A DNA stretch of 64,000 nucleotides from Auanema rhodensis (lineage: Eukaryota > Nematoda > Chromadorea > Rhabditida > Rhabditidae). This document shows, piece after piece, positions 47,226 to 57,896 of this stretch (position 1 is its first letter; every line of letters begins with the position of its first letter). The DNA is taken from NCBI GenBank assembly GCA_964057225.1, contig OZ059899.1, positions 13,676,001 through 13,740,000 of the forward strand, written 5' to 3'. The notes beneath the pieces are model-generated. The model worked only from the letters and a program-made list of their open reading frames with translations. It ran no database searches and was not told where the DNA came from. The position numbers were made by a program, and so were the translations under genes.

Positions 47226-50107
47226 AGGAAAGGAAAAGAAACTATGTGGTATCACCATATAAGGGAATAGTAGGCACAACGAAAAAGAGAAAGGTCGTCC
47301 ATCGGGCAGTATGAGAAGTCAACCAACCAGCCAGCAGACAGCCCTATAGCAGGTGGACGACAGTCATCGATCGATACAAAGGCATACACATATAGAGAGA
47401 GAAAGAGAAAAAGAGAACGAAAAGACAGGAGAGACAAACATACACATAAGCACATCTATACAGATAGATAGATCATACAGACTCAAGAGAGGACAGCAAA
47501 AGGTCAGACGATCCAGATAATAGACCATGCATTCTATAGAGATGAGAGAGAACTAGAAAAACCAGTGACGATGAGACCTTACTTACCTACTACTATACCC
47601 ACAACACCTTAAAGAGTTAGTTTTAGGTTCTCTTATTTCTTTGTGCTATCTCGTTTCTTCTTTACTTCCCTTCCTCACCCTCTCTACGAGTCTCCTCCAA
47701 ACTCAATACAATATATTGGTCTCTCATTAAAAATCGACCGAAGATATGACGAGATAGTAACCTGAGAGTAGCCGCGGTAGGTTGACGATCGAGTCTAATC
47801 TCATCGATGTTCTGTCAGAGGGCTGGCACAGTAAAAGGGATACTCCAACTCGAACGCTATATGTAGTTTAGCACAGAACAGTACATTGAGATGAGAAGGA
47901 GGACAAGAATAGTTCAGTACATCATTCTTTTGGTATTATTGACAACATATGTTCATCATCATCATCGTGCTCACAGACAAACTATCGGGCAGTTCCTTTG
48001 AATTGACGAGGAAAAAACGCATCAAATGAACTTCGAACTTATTATACTGGATGGATTATTTATGGAAGTATGAGATAAAAAAGGTTTTATTATGAATTCA
48101 GATATGTCCTGCTTAGTGAATAGAAGGAATTTACATGAGGACATGAAATCCTATTCATTCTTCTTCATTCAGTGCAACTGATATGCAAGTCGCCATATAG
48201 GGCAGCATGGTAGCGATTTCACGCCGAGAACCGTTTGAATGGAATTCAAATCATATACGAACATATTAATATTCATCGAAAGTATCATTGATATAATAAA
48301 GAGAAATGCATCTCAAATGTTTATGAAAAGTTTATATGATTAGATATATATTATATTCTGAATAGTTTGTCATTAAGCCTCATTAGGCCTTCTATGCAAA
48401 TATGAAGCTAAGCCAGATCAGAAAAGAAAAATGGTGTCCTGTTCAGTTGGTAGTATCAACCATCTAATTCTCTTCAAACATATATTTTATTTTATAGTCA
48501 AATAGTTTCATAACAAAGATAGAGTAAAACTATGTAGCATTTCAGGGGTTTGGAATCATCAGATTAAAGTTGTTAAAAAAACATACGGGTTGATCAAAAT
48601 AGTAGGAGAGCGAGCATGAGAGGAAAAATTTGAAAATAAGTAAAGAGAAAGAGACACAAGGAAAATGGTTGAATGAACGAGTGATATGAGGATCAAAAGG
48701 AAGGGAAAATAAGTTCAATGGGGCAAATAGAAAGAACATGATTGATATTAAATTTCAAAAAAATTATGTTATAATCGTATAGAATTATCACATTTGGCTC
48801 ATATTATAGTTGAGAGGCTAAATGAAAATAAATTAAATAACAAGAAGTTCATAATAGGTACTTGTTGTTTACATTTCTAATATAACGCTGAATGATTCGA
48901 ACAAAAAAAATAATTTAAATATACAGCTTGTAATAATAATAGTTTGCATGTTGAGCGTCACTTTTCAAAATCATTTAAAATGTGGTGAAGCATTTGGGCG
49001 GTTGTTTTATCGAGAAGCATTATAAAGAGTATCAATCAAGAAACATTTCAAAATTAAATGTGCATGAAGAGCGACTATATACTGGGTTAACACTGAAGAA
49101 AAGAATACTCAGAGCACAAGAAAAACTCATATACACTGATAACGAAGACATGATCAACAGGGTTCACGGCATCATTGCACAATTAAGAAAGTTTACATCT
49201 TTATTCGAAATAGGTTTGTTACTTAATCATAGATAAACGTTGTTTATGATATTTTCTGAGATTGAAGTGAATACAAAGGTCAATAAGGACTATCATTCAA
49301 ATACATTAAGCTCATTAGTTATTTCGCTTGAAATTAATAAAATGAAAAAAAATCTTCTAATTTGTTAGAAATAGAAAAACCAATAAAGGAAGAATAGGAT
49401 TAGAAATTGTAATTCAATTGTGCGAAAAATGAGAGTGCGACTAGGACAAAGTCTGAGGTCATTATCAATATTGACCAAACGAACCCTCACGGCTTGATCG
49501 AATTCTGCGCGAAAACAGAGCGAAGATCAGTTACATGTTTGGCTATAAAAACGCTCAAAGCAAAAGATAGAAAATGATTGGGTCAAAGGGATGGAAAGCG
49601 GATAAGAGCAAAATAGACAGATTCATCAGAGGGAGAGAACAGGGATGTAGAAACTGATGGAGGGATAGAAAAGTAGAGTAGATGATAGAAGTGGAGTTCA
49701 GAGTCAGAGCGAATATTCAGAAATCAGGCAGCCGAATACCACATGTAATATCTACAGATACCGAATGTCTGTGTTTGAATCCAATCTTCTTACGTAAGGT
49801 AAGAAAGATGACAGATGTAATATTGTTTAAGCATATTTTCAGTGCCCCGAAGGGCCACTTAGCGCAACATCGAAAGTATATGAAGATTTTGTAGTTTGTG
49901 AATATGAATTGATCGAATTTGGCTGAGGATATGACGGAGATTAACAGAGAATTATAAAAAGGAGATAAACATTTATGATTTGAGAAGCATTTCTGTACAT
50001 TATAAGAGAACAAGATATAACAAAAACAACAAAAAACAACAAAAATCTATAGTCTGGGACCCTATCTGAATTAGATTTATTTCTACTCATCCTACGTAAT
50101 CTACTGA

Positions 50108-51629
50108 TTATTTGACTATTGGCTTTCCCCGGCCCGCCTTCTTGAACTGCTGAGCATCTTGTTCGCGGAGCTGAGCAATGGAAGGTGGAATCGTTTTATT
50201 AGCTGAAAGCATATTTGCTATTATAATTGCAACGATATATAAATAATTTATACCTTTCATGTTAGACATCAGTTGTTTGAAAGCTCCTTCTTTTTTCTTG
50301 GGAGTTTCATGCTTCACAACAGGTGGGATTTTGAAAAGCCTGGAATAATCAAATTATTATTGTCTATCCATTCATCAAAGTTTATACTTTCTGACAGCTT
50401 CGTTTCTGAACGCTCCAGCATAAACTAAAGATATCATATTTGAGGCACACCAATAAACACAAAGACCCTGGAAATTTTAATTGATAATAGAAAATTTCGT
50501 AAAAAAAACTTTAAGACATACCGATGCGAATTGAGAACTGACAGCAAAGATAACAACTGGTAAAGCATATTGCATACCAATTTTCATAGCAGGAGTCATT
50601 TGATCTGCAGATGTTCCCATCTCAATTCCAACCTGTGTCATCAGCTTGTTGATCATAATTATAAACTAGAACTTACTCTTGATACCATCGCCATTGTTGC
50701 TGCACTGATTAATGGCAAGGCATAGTATGGATCGCTCATAGTCAAATCCGTGAACCAAGCAGTACCTCCAGTTGATAATCCAGGATAATTAACCTTAAGA
50801 AAAAAGCATTACCGACTTATTGAGAACTTAGTATAACATACTACTATCATTTTTTTAATAGCAAAGAACTGCGTGGCAAAAACACCTCCGTTAGCCATCA
50901 AGATCATAAACTGACGACCTAATCTAATGTCTTTTGAACGAAGGAAATCTCTCTGTTCCAAGAAGATCTGTTGTTCTGTAAGAAAAGAAGACAGAATAAC
51001 GAAGTTGAAAAAATGCCATACGAAGCATGTTGTTTCCTTCCTTTCTAGCCTCCTCCATTCTCTCTCTGAACTCGTCAAGTTCCTTTTTGTATTGGGACTG
51101 TTTTGCAACTAATCTTTGCGACATAATAGGAACAATAATCAAAGCCAGACGTAAAGCAATAGTGGCTGAAATTCAATCAAGTTTAAAGGAAAAAACATTT
51201 GTAAAGCAATCACATACCACTAACGATGGTCGTCCACCAGGGAATATCAGCATAGTTGTGAATTCCTTCAAGGGCCATACGGAAATAACTTGAAGGCTTC
51301 CACCAAGATATCAATCCCAATTCACTCAGAACAGATTCACCACTCTAAAACACATTTGAACATAAATATTCTACAGAAAAGCTTACAGAAATCATTTCTT
51401 CGATGGTTTTTCCAGCCTCAGGTGGGAGTGGGGCAGTTGGAATATCAAATGAGGGCTAAACTTGAAATTATTCAAAAGAAAGAACTGGCGTTCCTACTGT
51501 TGAAGAAGTTGTATTGAATACATCATTCGATGAAATAGCTCTTGTCTGAGATCCAACAGCCAACGATCCATGACGCAGTACCTTAGAGAATACGAGTCCT
51601 CTGGCTGCAATACGAGGGACCGACAGCAT
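50108..51629 (-). CDS. OXA1L: Mitochondrial inner-membrane insertase OXA1L
   Basis: About nine exons, starting [19 protein letters not shown], a basic Ser-rich mitochondrial presequence. Next are [56 protein letters not shown] and [40 protein letters not shown] follows, then [20 protein letters not shown]. This is the YidC/Oxa1 five-helix core. The basic C-terminal tail fits mitoribosome binding. It inserts mitochondrially made proteins such as COX subunits into the inner membrane. The chosen ATG follows an AAATTAG acceptor-like site; a longer frame reads through that site. It lies 148 bp downstream of RTF2 on the same strand. Confidence 0.92.
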
Positions 51630-51650
51630 CTCTGGTCTAATTTGAAATTT
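51630..51650 (-). promoter_or_regulatory. Candidate trans-splice acceptor before OXA1L
   Basis: On the minus strand, TTTCAAATTAG ends seven bases before the OXA1L ATG, within the 148-bp gap after RTF2. Confidence 0.45.
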
Positions 51651-51777
51651 AGTTAAATTAAAATTCATTTTTCTGAGAAAATATACTTCGTTTCAACGAA
51701 AATCATGAAAAATACTATACATATTATATATTTATCATGGTAGGAATTGAATATATACATGGAATATTATCATAATT

Positions 51778-52850
51778 TTAATAATATAATGGATTATATG
51801 TAACCCAATGAGATTGAGGTTTGTCCAGAGCTTCCTTTGACGTTGTGAATAGCTTCTTATAAACATCAGATTTGGATGGATCAGTTTGTATATCAGTATC
51901 AGCCTTTCTCTTTTCTGCTTTCTTTTTATCTTTATCTGAAAAATTGAAACTTAACTTTATATTTTACTGAAAACGCCCTTACCGTCACTCTTCTTTTCAT
52001 TTTTCTTTTCTGAAAGAAAAAAACAAATAATGAGAAATACTGCATATAATTATTGAATACTAACCATCTTGTTCTCCCTTCTTCTTGTTTTTCCTGCTTG
52101 CTCGCTCTTCTTCTAATCTTTTTTGATAAAGCTCTAACAGTTCTTCCTCAGGATTAAGTTGAATCGCTTCGTCTCGATTCCATTCGCCACCACATCCATG
52201 ACAAACGTCAGTTTTAACCTTCAATTTCATGATATACTTAATTATGCTTATTTTATTGGTTACTTCTTGTAAAGCTTTCTCAGAAAATACACAACCGCAC
52301 TTCCAGTTAACAAGGAAATTGTAATTTCCATTCATTGGGACAGCAGTTACTGGACATAAAAATTGTGTCTGCAAAAAACTTACAATTTTCTAAATGGCAC
52401 AAAAAAATAAAACCTGATTAACATCGAGATAAGAATCTCCTTTGACATCTGTATTTTCTCCCTTATAATCTTTATTATCCCTGAGGCGGAGCTCTTTGAA
52501 GTCCTGTTACAAAATGATATTAAAATTTTAATTTTATGAAATTAAAAATACCTTTGTTCCGCGAATATGAGAAGCGCTTTGGAAATTCTTAATAGTTTTA
52601 GTTAAGATAGCTTCAATAACAGCTTCTTTACTGTACAAACGTCCGAGACGACAAGCAATAATTGGTTTCTAAAATAAAGTTTCAATTAATCTTTGTTAGC
52701 TAATTCTAATTTTGCCTTCAAGGGTTGTTGAGTAAGCTGGCAATTTTTCCATTTCGTAGCATTTTTTACAGCTTTTTCAATCTTCTCAGCTTTCTTTTTG
52801 CTTTGAACAAGCTCACAACGCTTTGGAATAGTTCCTCCATCGGCTCCCAT
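51778..52850 (-). CDS. RTF2: Replication termination factor 2 (RTF2)
   Basis: About six exons, roughly 270 residues, starting MGADGGTIPKRCELV, the conserved Rtf2 N-terminus. Two zinc-finger-like halves follow: CQLTQQPLKKPIIACRLGR with LYSKEAVIEAIL, and FLCPVTAVPMNGNYNFLVNW with KCGCVFSEKAL. A CHGCGGEW segment and a Lys/Glu-rich coiled tail follow, and the protein ends SHWVTYNPLYY. RTF2 family proteins act at stalled replication forks and in splicing-linked processes; the finger resembles a RING that lost some ligands. OXA1L follows 148 bp downstream. The ATG lies 11 bases after an ATTATTTAG acceptor-like site. Confidence 0.9.
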
Positions 52851-53519
52851 AACGATACGCTTGCTAAATAATAAAATAAATTAAAAGTTACTGAACCTGA
52901 AAGAAAAATCGAGATATTACAATTGTAATATTTATAATTTTTCATGCATAGATTAATAAACCAAGGGAAAAACTACACTAAAGTTAGCTTAAGTAACAAG
53001 CCGAATATATCAACCGCATGAATACGTAGAGCAAATATACGCACTTTAGCTCCAACGTCTAAAAATAAAAATGATGGCCAGCTCAGAGTACAGACTATTG
53101 TATGCTTTGACTTATTTGGAAAAGAGTGATTCATTAGAAAAAAATATTGAATACAGGGCAAAAGTATTACATAACATTTATAAATGTATTTTTTTCAGTC
53201 ATATGATTGTTTTTTTCATAAACTTGTAGGAGATTAAAACATGTGATCAAGATTGACTATATTTGGAAAGCAATGTTTATCTATTTCCTGGGGAAATATT
53301 CTCTCTTGCAATTTAAGCTTCTTTAAAGCTATACTGAAATAACTTTCGAGCTCTATTGCTCTTGCACTTTAATATTACTCCCGCTTCAATTTGAATATTA
53401 GCCCGCCCACTGAAAATTAGCATATTGACTATAGACTTACATGAATTTGAATACTTTAACCCGCCTTCGGAAATCAAGATATCAGTTCTCCTGCTCAACC
53501 TTGAAATTAGTATATCACG
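52851..53519. promoter_or_regulatory. Divergent spacer, RTF2 and Tob, with CCCGC motifs
   Basis: 669 bp between outward starts. In the Tob-proximal part, three CCCGC words stand out from AT-rich DNA: 53380-53384, 53402-53408 (CCCGCCC) and 53460-53465 (CCCGCC). Each is embedded in similar wording with GAATA/GAAAT and TTAG, suggesting a degenerate tandem unit. CCCGC is part of E2F- and Sp1-type sites. No gene is seen. Confidence 0.4.
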
Positions 53520-55178
53520 ATGTATACCGAAATAAAGGAAGCTGTGAATTTTATAGCAAAGAACTTGTTAGGGAAAATTCCTAGAAGATCGGTTAGTTAC
53601 AAAAATTGGCTTATTGGATTTGTTTTTGTTTTTTAGGTTAGTTTGTTTGCTCAAGAGTTAGCAAACTATTTGGCTAGTAGATATGTTGAAGTTTGGGATG
53701 TAGAGGATCCTAAATCAAGTAAAAAATGAAATAAATGCTTCATTTCGAAATTTGTAATTTAGAAGAAAGGGAGAGGATTATTCGAATTCGTTGTGGTAGC
53801 ACAGATCCATTAATAGCATCTTCAGCTCAGGGAGTAGGATTAGATGTTGAGGAACTAACAGCATATTTACCAGGTGCTACATGAATAATTTTGATTTTAA
53901 AGCAGTTTTGTAGAAAATATTCATCTTCATATCAATCCTGGAGAGGTATTTTATAAATGCAGTGAACGTTCCACTCCGTGCCCAATTTGGATGGGATCTG
54001 TGAATTCTGATGATGAGTATGTTATAGAACCAAATCAAAAAAATATTTTTTTTTAGCTATCGTTTTTTGCCCGCTTCTGCTCTTCAACCATATGATAAAG
54101 ATTCTGCCAGCAATCTGGGCGCTGCCGGGAAAAGTCCATTTACTGGACGGCCTGTCTATAATGATGGAGGTTAGCTTTCTTTATATTAATCAAGTGAATT
54201 ACACACTTCTGAGGTTAACTTATAATACTATTACTTGTTTTTAGTCACACCAGTAGATGATGCGTATATTCCTTTACAACTTGAAAACGTTCACCCCGCG
54301 GCAATTGATTCACCTTTAAAACATCAAGTAAGAAGAATTCTAAGAAAATTTAATATAAAAAAATTAAGGGACCTCTCAAGCAGTTTGTATTTGTTCCAAA
54401 GGATCATAAATCTTATCTCGTAGAAGATTTTGCAATCACACGTTTTGGCAGTCACCGTAACAGACCTGATCACGATGTTATGAGGCGCATACAGCAACAA
54501 GCTGCTATGAAGGTTTGAGTAATGTTAGACAATAAACCTTATCAACATTCTAGATGAGCACTACTAGTCCAAATAATTTACCAATTCCAATCCCTATCGG
54601 CCTTGATGAGTTCGGACCTAGATCTACTCCTATACATCCAGTATGTTTTTTTGTTATTTCATATCAAAACTATATCCATTTAGGAACCAGAAAATTCTTA
54701 CAGTGATGCTTTACATAACTTAACGTCACAGCAACGTGAATGGCTATTGAAAAGATTACTCGAGCTGAATTTTCAAGGTAAATTTCTTTTTTGAAAACTA
54801 TTAATTTTAAATGTGATATGTAGAACAGAACATTGGAATTTCTCCAAACAGTATGCCAAGTACTACTATGAGAAATCCAGGTCCAGTAGGTGGTGGAGGA
54901 GGTGAATTCTATCTGTAAATAAGAACTTCATCGATGTTATGATGTTTTAGATGGATTTTCAAGCTTGCTCGCTAGTATGCCAGGACTATTGAATAATAGC
55001 TCTACTTTGTTAAGCAATCCAAGACAAAATAATATGAATGATATTAATGGATATGGACAGTTTGGTAATGTAAGTGATTCTCATTATCTTTCTCAAATTT
55101 TTACTTTAGTTCAATGACATTAGAGGAATGTCCAGTGACAATAAACGTACTAACTGGGGACATGGGGATTGGGAATGA
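53520..55178 (+). CDS. Tob/BTG family antiproliferative protein
   Basis: About ten exons. The N-terminal BTG domain (~115 residues) begins MYTEIKEAVNFIAKNLLGKI and PRRSVSLFAQELANYLASRY, with CGSTDPLIASSAQGVGLDV, LPENIHLHINPGEVFYKCSE and a CPIWMGS end. A Tob-type second block, FVPKDHKSYLVEDFAITRFG, indicates Tob and not a short BTG. The remainder is Asn/Ser/Pro-rich. Tob proteins bind the CAF1/CCR4 deadenylase and poly(A)-binding protein and repress target mRNAs; in Caenorhabditis the family member is FOG-3. The start lies shortly after GAAATTAG. The stop is 65 bp from the stop of the convergent quinone reductase. Confidence 0.85.
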
Positions 55179-55243
55179 ATAGGAAGAGAAGAGCATATTG
55201 TTCAGTTGTACATGTTTTAATAAAAGAAGTTGATGATAGTAGC

Positions 55244-56531
55244 TTATATTTTGATACAAATATTTCCCAAAGCACAGGTATTTGAAATAATGTCGTCATG
55301 TGATTTTGAGATTTCGTCCAGTTCATAAGTTCTTTTAATTACGGGTTTATAGCCGCTTTCTGATATGAATTTTGTAATTGTTGCTCCCATGTCTTCAAAT
55401 TCTTGGGGGGTGGATTGGCCTAGGATAACACCTGAATCATCAATTATTCATTAGAAAGTATGACAAGGACCTCGTCAGTAAGTTAAGCAACCTATTTAGA
55501 TGCATATTCGACAAACAGGTCTTGTTGACTGGAACTCACCGAAAATGGATGTCTCTGGTCCCATTAACATTCTTGGGCTAATACTAATATCACCACGACA
55601 ACCAATGATTGCAACTTTTCCGTTTTTGCGTAACAACGACAAATCAGTAGCCAGATTAATATGCGACGCCATTTCTAAAATTAGATCAAAACCTAAAATG
55701 GGAGAATAGATAAGGAATAATGTTGTTGAGAATGCACCTTCCGTATATTCTGATTTTATCTCAGCAACGTAATTTTTGGTCCTGTGGTTGAAAACTGAAT
55801 CTGCTCCATTTTTCTTTATCAATTCTAGGCCTTCTGAAGAGCCAGCTGTACCAGCAACGATCAATCCAAAATCTTTTGCTAATTGACAGGCTGCTAAGCC
55901 TACACCACCCGAAGCACCGTGAATTAATACTTTATCACCTTTCTACAAATAATATTCATATCGTTTTCTATCAATTTTGTCACCTTGGCTTTTCCACGAA
56001 GAAACAATGCTCTGAATGCTGTCATATAAGGAACTCCTAGACTTGAGCCTTCCTCGAATGTTAAGCCTGAAGTTATTTGGACCGACTGTTTCTATTTTTT
56101 GGAAACACTCACTATCGGGTAGATTGAATACCTTGGTCGCAGTTAAAGCATATTCAGCTGCTGATCCAGTATTTGGCATTGTAAACCAAACACGATCACC
56201 TGGTTTGAACTTGGTTACTCCTTGACCAACCTTACAACTTTATTTAAAAAAAAAAACATAGGATTTTTTTACTTTTTCCACAATTCCAGCGCCGTCCTTA
56301 CCAGGAGTATATGGTAGTTCAGGAAGAGAAGCATAATTTCCAGACCTTATATAGGTATCAACAGGATTAACTCCAGATGATTTTACTCTTATCAAAATCT
56401 GAGTTAACCTGGGACATATAACTTTTAAAATAGTTCAAAACCTGATTAGATTCGGAAATAACAGGAATTGCAGCATTGAGGATTCCAATACATTCAGAAG
56501 CTCCAAAAGTTGAAACTATTGCTGCGCGCAT
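55244..56531 (-). CDS. CRYZ: Zeta-crystallin-like NADPH:quinone oxidoreductase
   Basis: About eight exons, some 330 residues, starting MRAAIVSTFGASECIGI. Next come ILIRVKSSGVNPVDTYIRSG, YTPGKDGAGIVEKVGQG and KPGDRVWFTM of the GroES-like domain. LTFEEGSSLGVPYMTAFRAL then leads into the nucleotide-binding GDKVLIHGASGGVGLAACQL, and GADSVFNHRTKNYV and LDEISKSHDDIIS follow toward the end. No catalytic zinc ligands are visible, as expected for the quinone reductase subfamily of MDR proteins. It reduces quinones with NADPH in the cytosol; some members also bind AU-rich RNA. One junction (after LPDS) and the QILIRV junction each use a second AG to keep frame. Confidence 0.9.
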
Positions 56532-56935
56532 CTATGATAGAAACCTCAGGTTTATACGTGAGAACAACATTTGATTGAACAAAAAATAGACTTGCATATT
56601 GAATAATATATTAATTGTTATTAAATTTATATCAAAACTCTTTTATTGACTTGTTTAATCTTTGTTCACTGCCTTGAAGGTCATGGATTGTTATGCGCTC
56701 TATTGGCACGCAACGCGCAAGAATTGTTCGCGGGCGAAATTATTGAGCACTTAGGATCAATTCAAGGCTTTATATTCTAAATTTTTTTATTTAATATTAA
56801 AAATACAGTGAATTATGGATGGAAAACTTCTGAATTTGTTCAAAAGACTTTTCTTGTTATATTTGACTTTATGATTTTGACTTTCCTTTCTTATAGGTAT
56901 CCTTTTTTGTGGCATACCCTCACTGGTTTTGAGCT
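56532..56935. other. Divergent spacer, CRYZ and UEV
   Basis: 404 bp between outward starts. It is mostly AT-rich, with a small GC-richer patch near 56700-56750 that may be a shared promoter. No gene is seen. Confidence 0.5.
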
Positions 56936-57493
56936 ATGGGTAAGATATGCTAGTAATGTACCTGGTTTGACTAGAGCTTTTTCATTATAGTTGATGTTCC
57001 GAGAAACTTCCGTCTTCTTGAGGAACTTGAAGATGGTCAGAAGGGTAAAGGAGATGGAAACATTTCTTGGGGATTAGAGGATGACTCGGATATGACTTTG
57101 ACTAGATGGACCGGAACTATCATTGGACCACCTAGAGTTTGCATATATTTTCAATATGGAACCTAATTTGTAGTTTTAGACACCTTTTGAATCGCGAATT
57201 TATAATTTACGTATTGAATGCGGTCCAAATTATCCAAGAGAAGCTCCAAGCGTTCGTTTTACAACTAAGATTCATATGAATGGAGTGAATCAAACTACTG
57301 GAGTGGTAATACGGTCCTTATTATTACCGTAATAACTGGTCAATTTCAGATCGAGAAAAGGAATCTTTCCACTTTGCGTCAATGGAGTGCAAGCTATATG
57401 ATCAAATCAGTTCTTGAAGACATCCGAAAGAACATGATGCTTGCCAAGGAAAACATGAAACTACCTCAGCCATCTGAAGGAGCAACCTTCTAA
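56936..57493 (+). CDS. UBE2V: Ubiquitin E2 variant (UEV1/MMS2)
   Basis: Four coding exons: 56936-56939 (only ATGG), 56991-57136, 57180-57305 and 57350-57493, giving 139 residues. The sequence [58 protein letters not shown] and [18 protein letters not shown] is that of UEV1/MMS2. The E2 fold is present but no cysteine occurs at the catalytic position (VNQTTGVI). These proteins pair with UBC13 to build K63-linked ubiquitin chains in DNA-damage tolerance and signalling. The first coding exon was chosen because it alone gives M-VDVPRNF and is preceded by an upstream 5' UTR. PHIP/BRWD begins 403 bp downstream on the same strand. Confidence 0.92.
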
Positions 57494-57896
57494 GTTTCTT
57501 GTTTTTTACCAATCAGATTATGCAAAGCTTGATTAAGGAGATTTTCTACAGTTTTCGAGAGAAAATGTTTTGTGATTGGTTCTAAAGTGGCAAGATAGAG
57601 CTGCTGGGTTCATCAGTCACATTCCTTGTTTAAATATAATTTATGTTCTAATTTACAACCATGGAGTGTTGGATAGCCTTGTATCTTTTTTTAAAGTTTT
57701 CATCCTATTTTCCTTTATTTGTATTGTTCTTTTTAATATTGAATCATCAAGTTCTTTACCGGTGTGTATGTGGAAAATTAGTTACACTCAATAGATATGA
57801 AAGTTATAAAGATTTTAAAAATGCTTGTGTTTCTGGTTAGTTCCATTCATATTTTTAATTCGCAATCTGAACTGTTTTGATTTTTTTCATTGAAGC
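57494..57896. other. Spacer between UEV and PHIP/BRWD
   Basis: 403 bp, T-rich, holding the UEV 3' UTR and probably the PHIP/BRWD promoter or outron; TCATTGAAG ends one base before the next ATG. The short frame at 57576-57794 is a hydrophobic AT-rich frame with no domain. Confidence 0.5.

Larger units (their letters stand above)
42407..50107. other. Gene-free polypurine block, right desert
   Basis: About 7.7 kb without a supported gene, upstream of PPP1R16. The + strand is strongly purine-rich (GA) at 44580-44820, 45000-45100, 46400-46500, 46680-46880 and 47390-47480, then CT-rich at 47630-47720. It contains C11 at 43359-43369 and G10 at 46193-46202. Around 46980-47390 there is a GC-richer patch with GATGAT repeats and the word CCAACCAGC that also occurs in the left desert. 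Open frames here are repeat translations or short AT-rich frames without domains. It may be the regulatory or 5' outron region of PPP1R16, or a non-coding locus. Confidence 0.55.

Noticed and set aside
48982-49236. 84-residue + strand frame containing a Lys/Leu-rich helical stretch
   Set aside because: It is isolated in the right desert, with no acceptor or donor supporting more exons and no family resemblance.
42407-50107. tRNA or known nematode microRNA genes in the deserts
   Set aside because: No A-box/B-box pair or familiar mature microRNA sequence was found by eye. A tRNAscan/miRBase search would be needed to exclude them.
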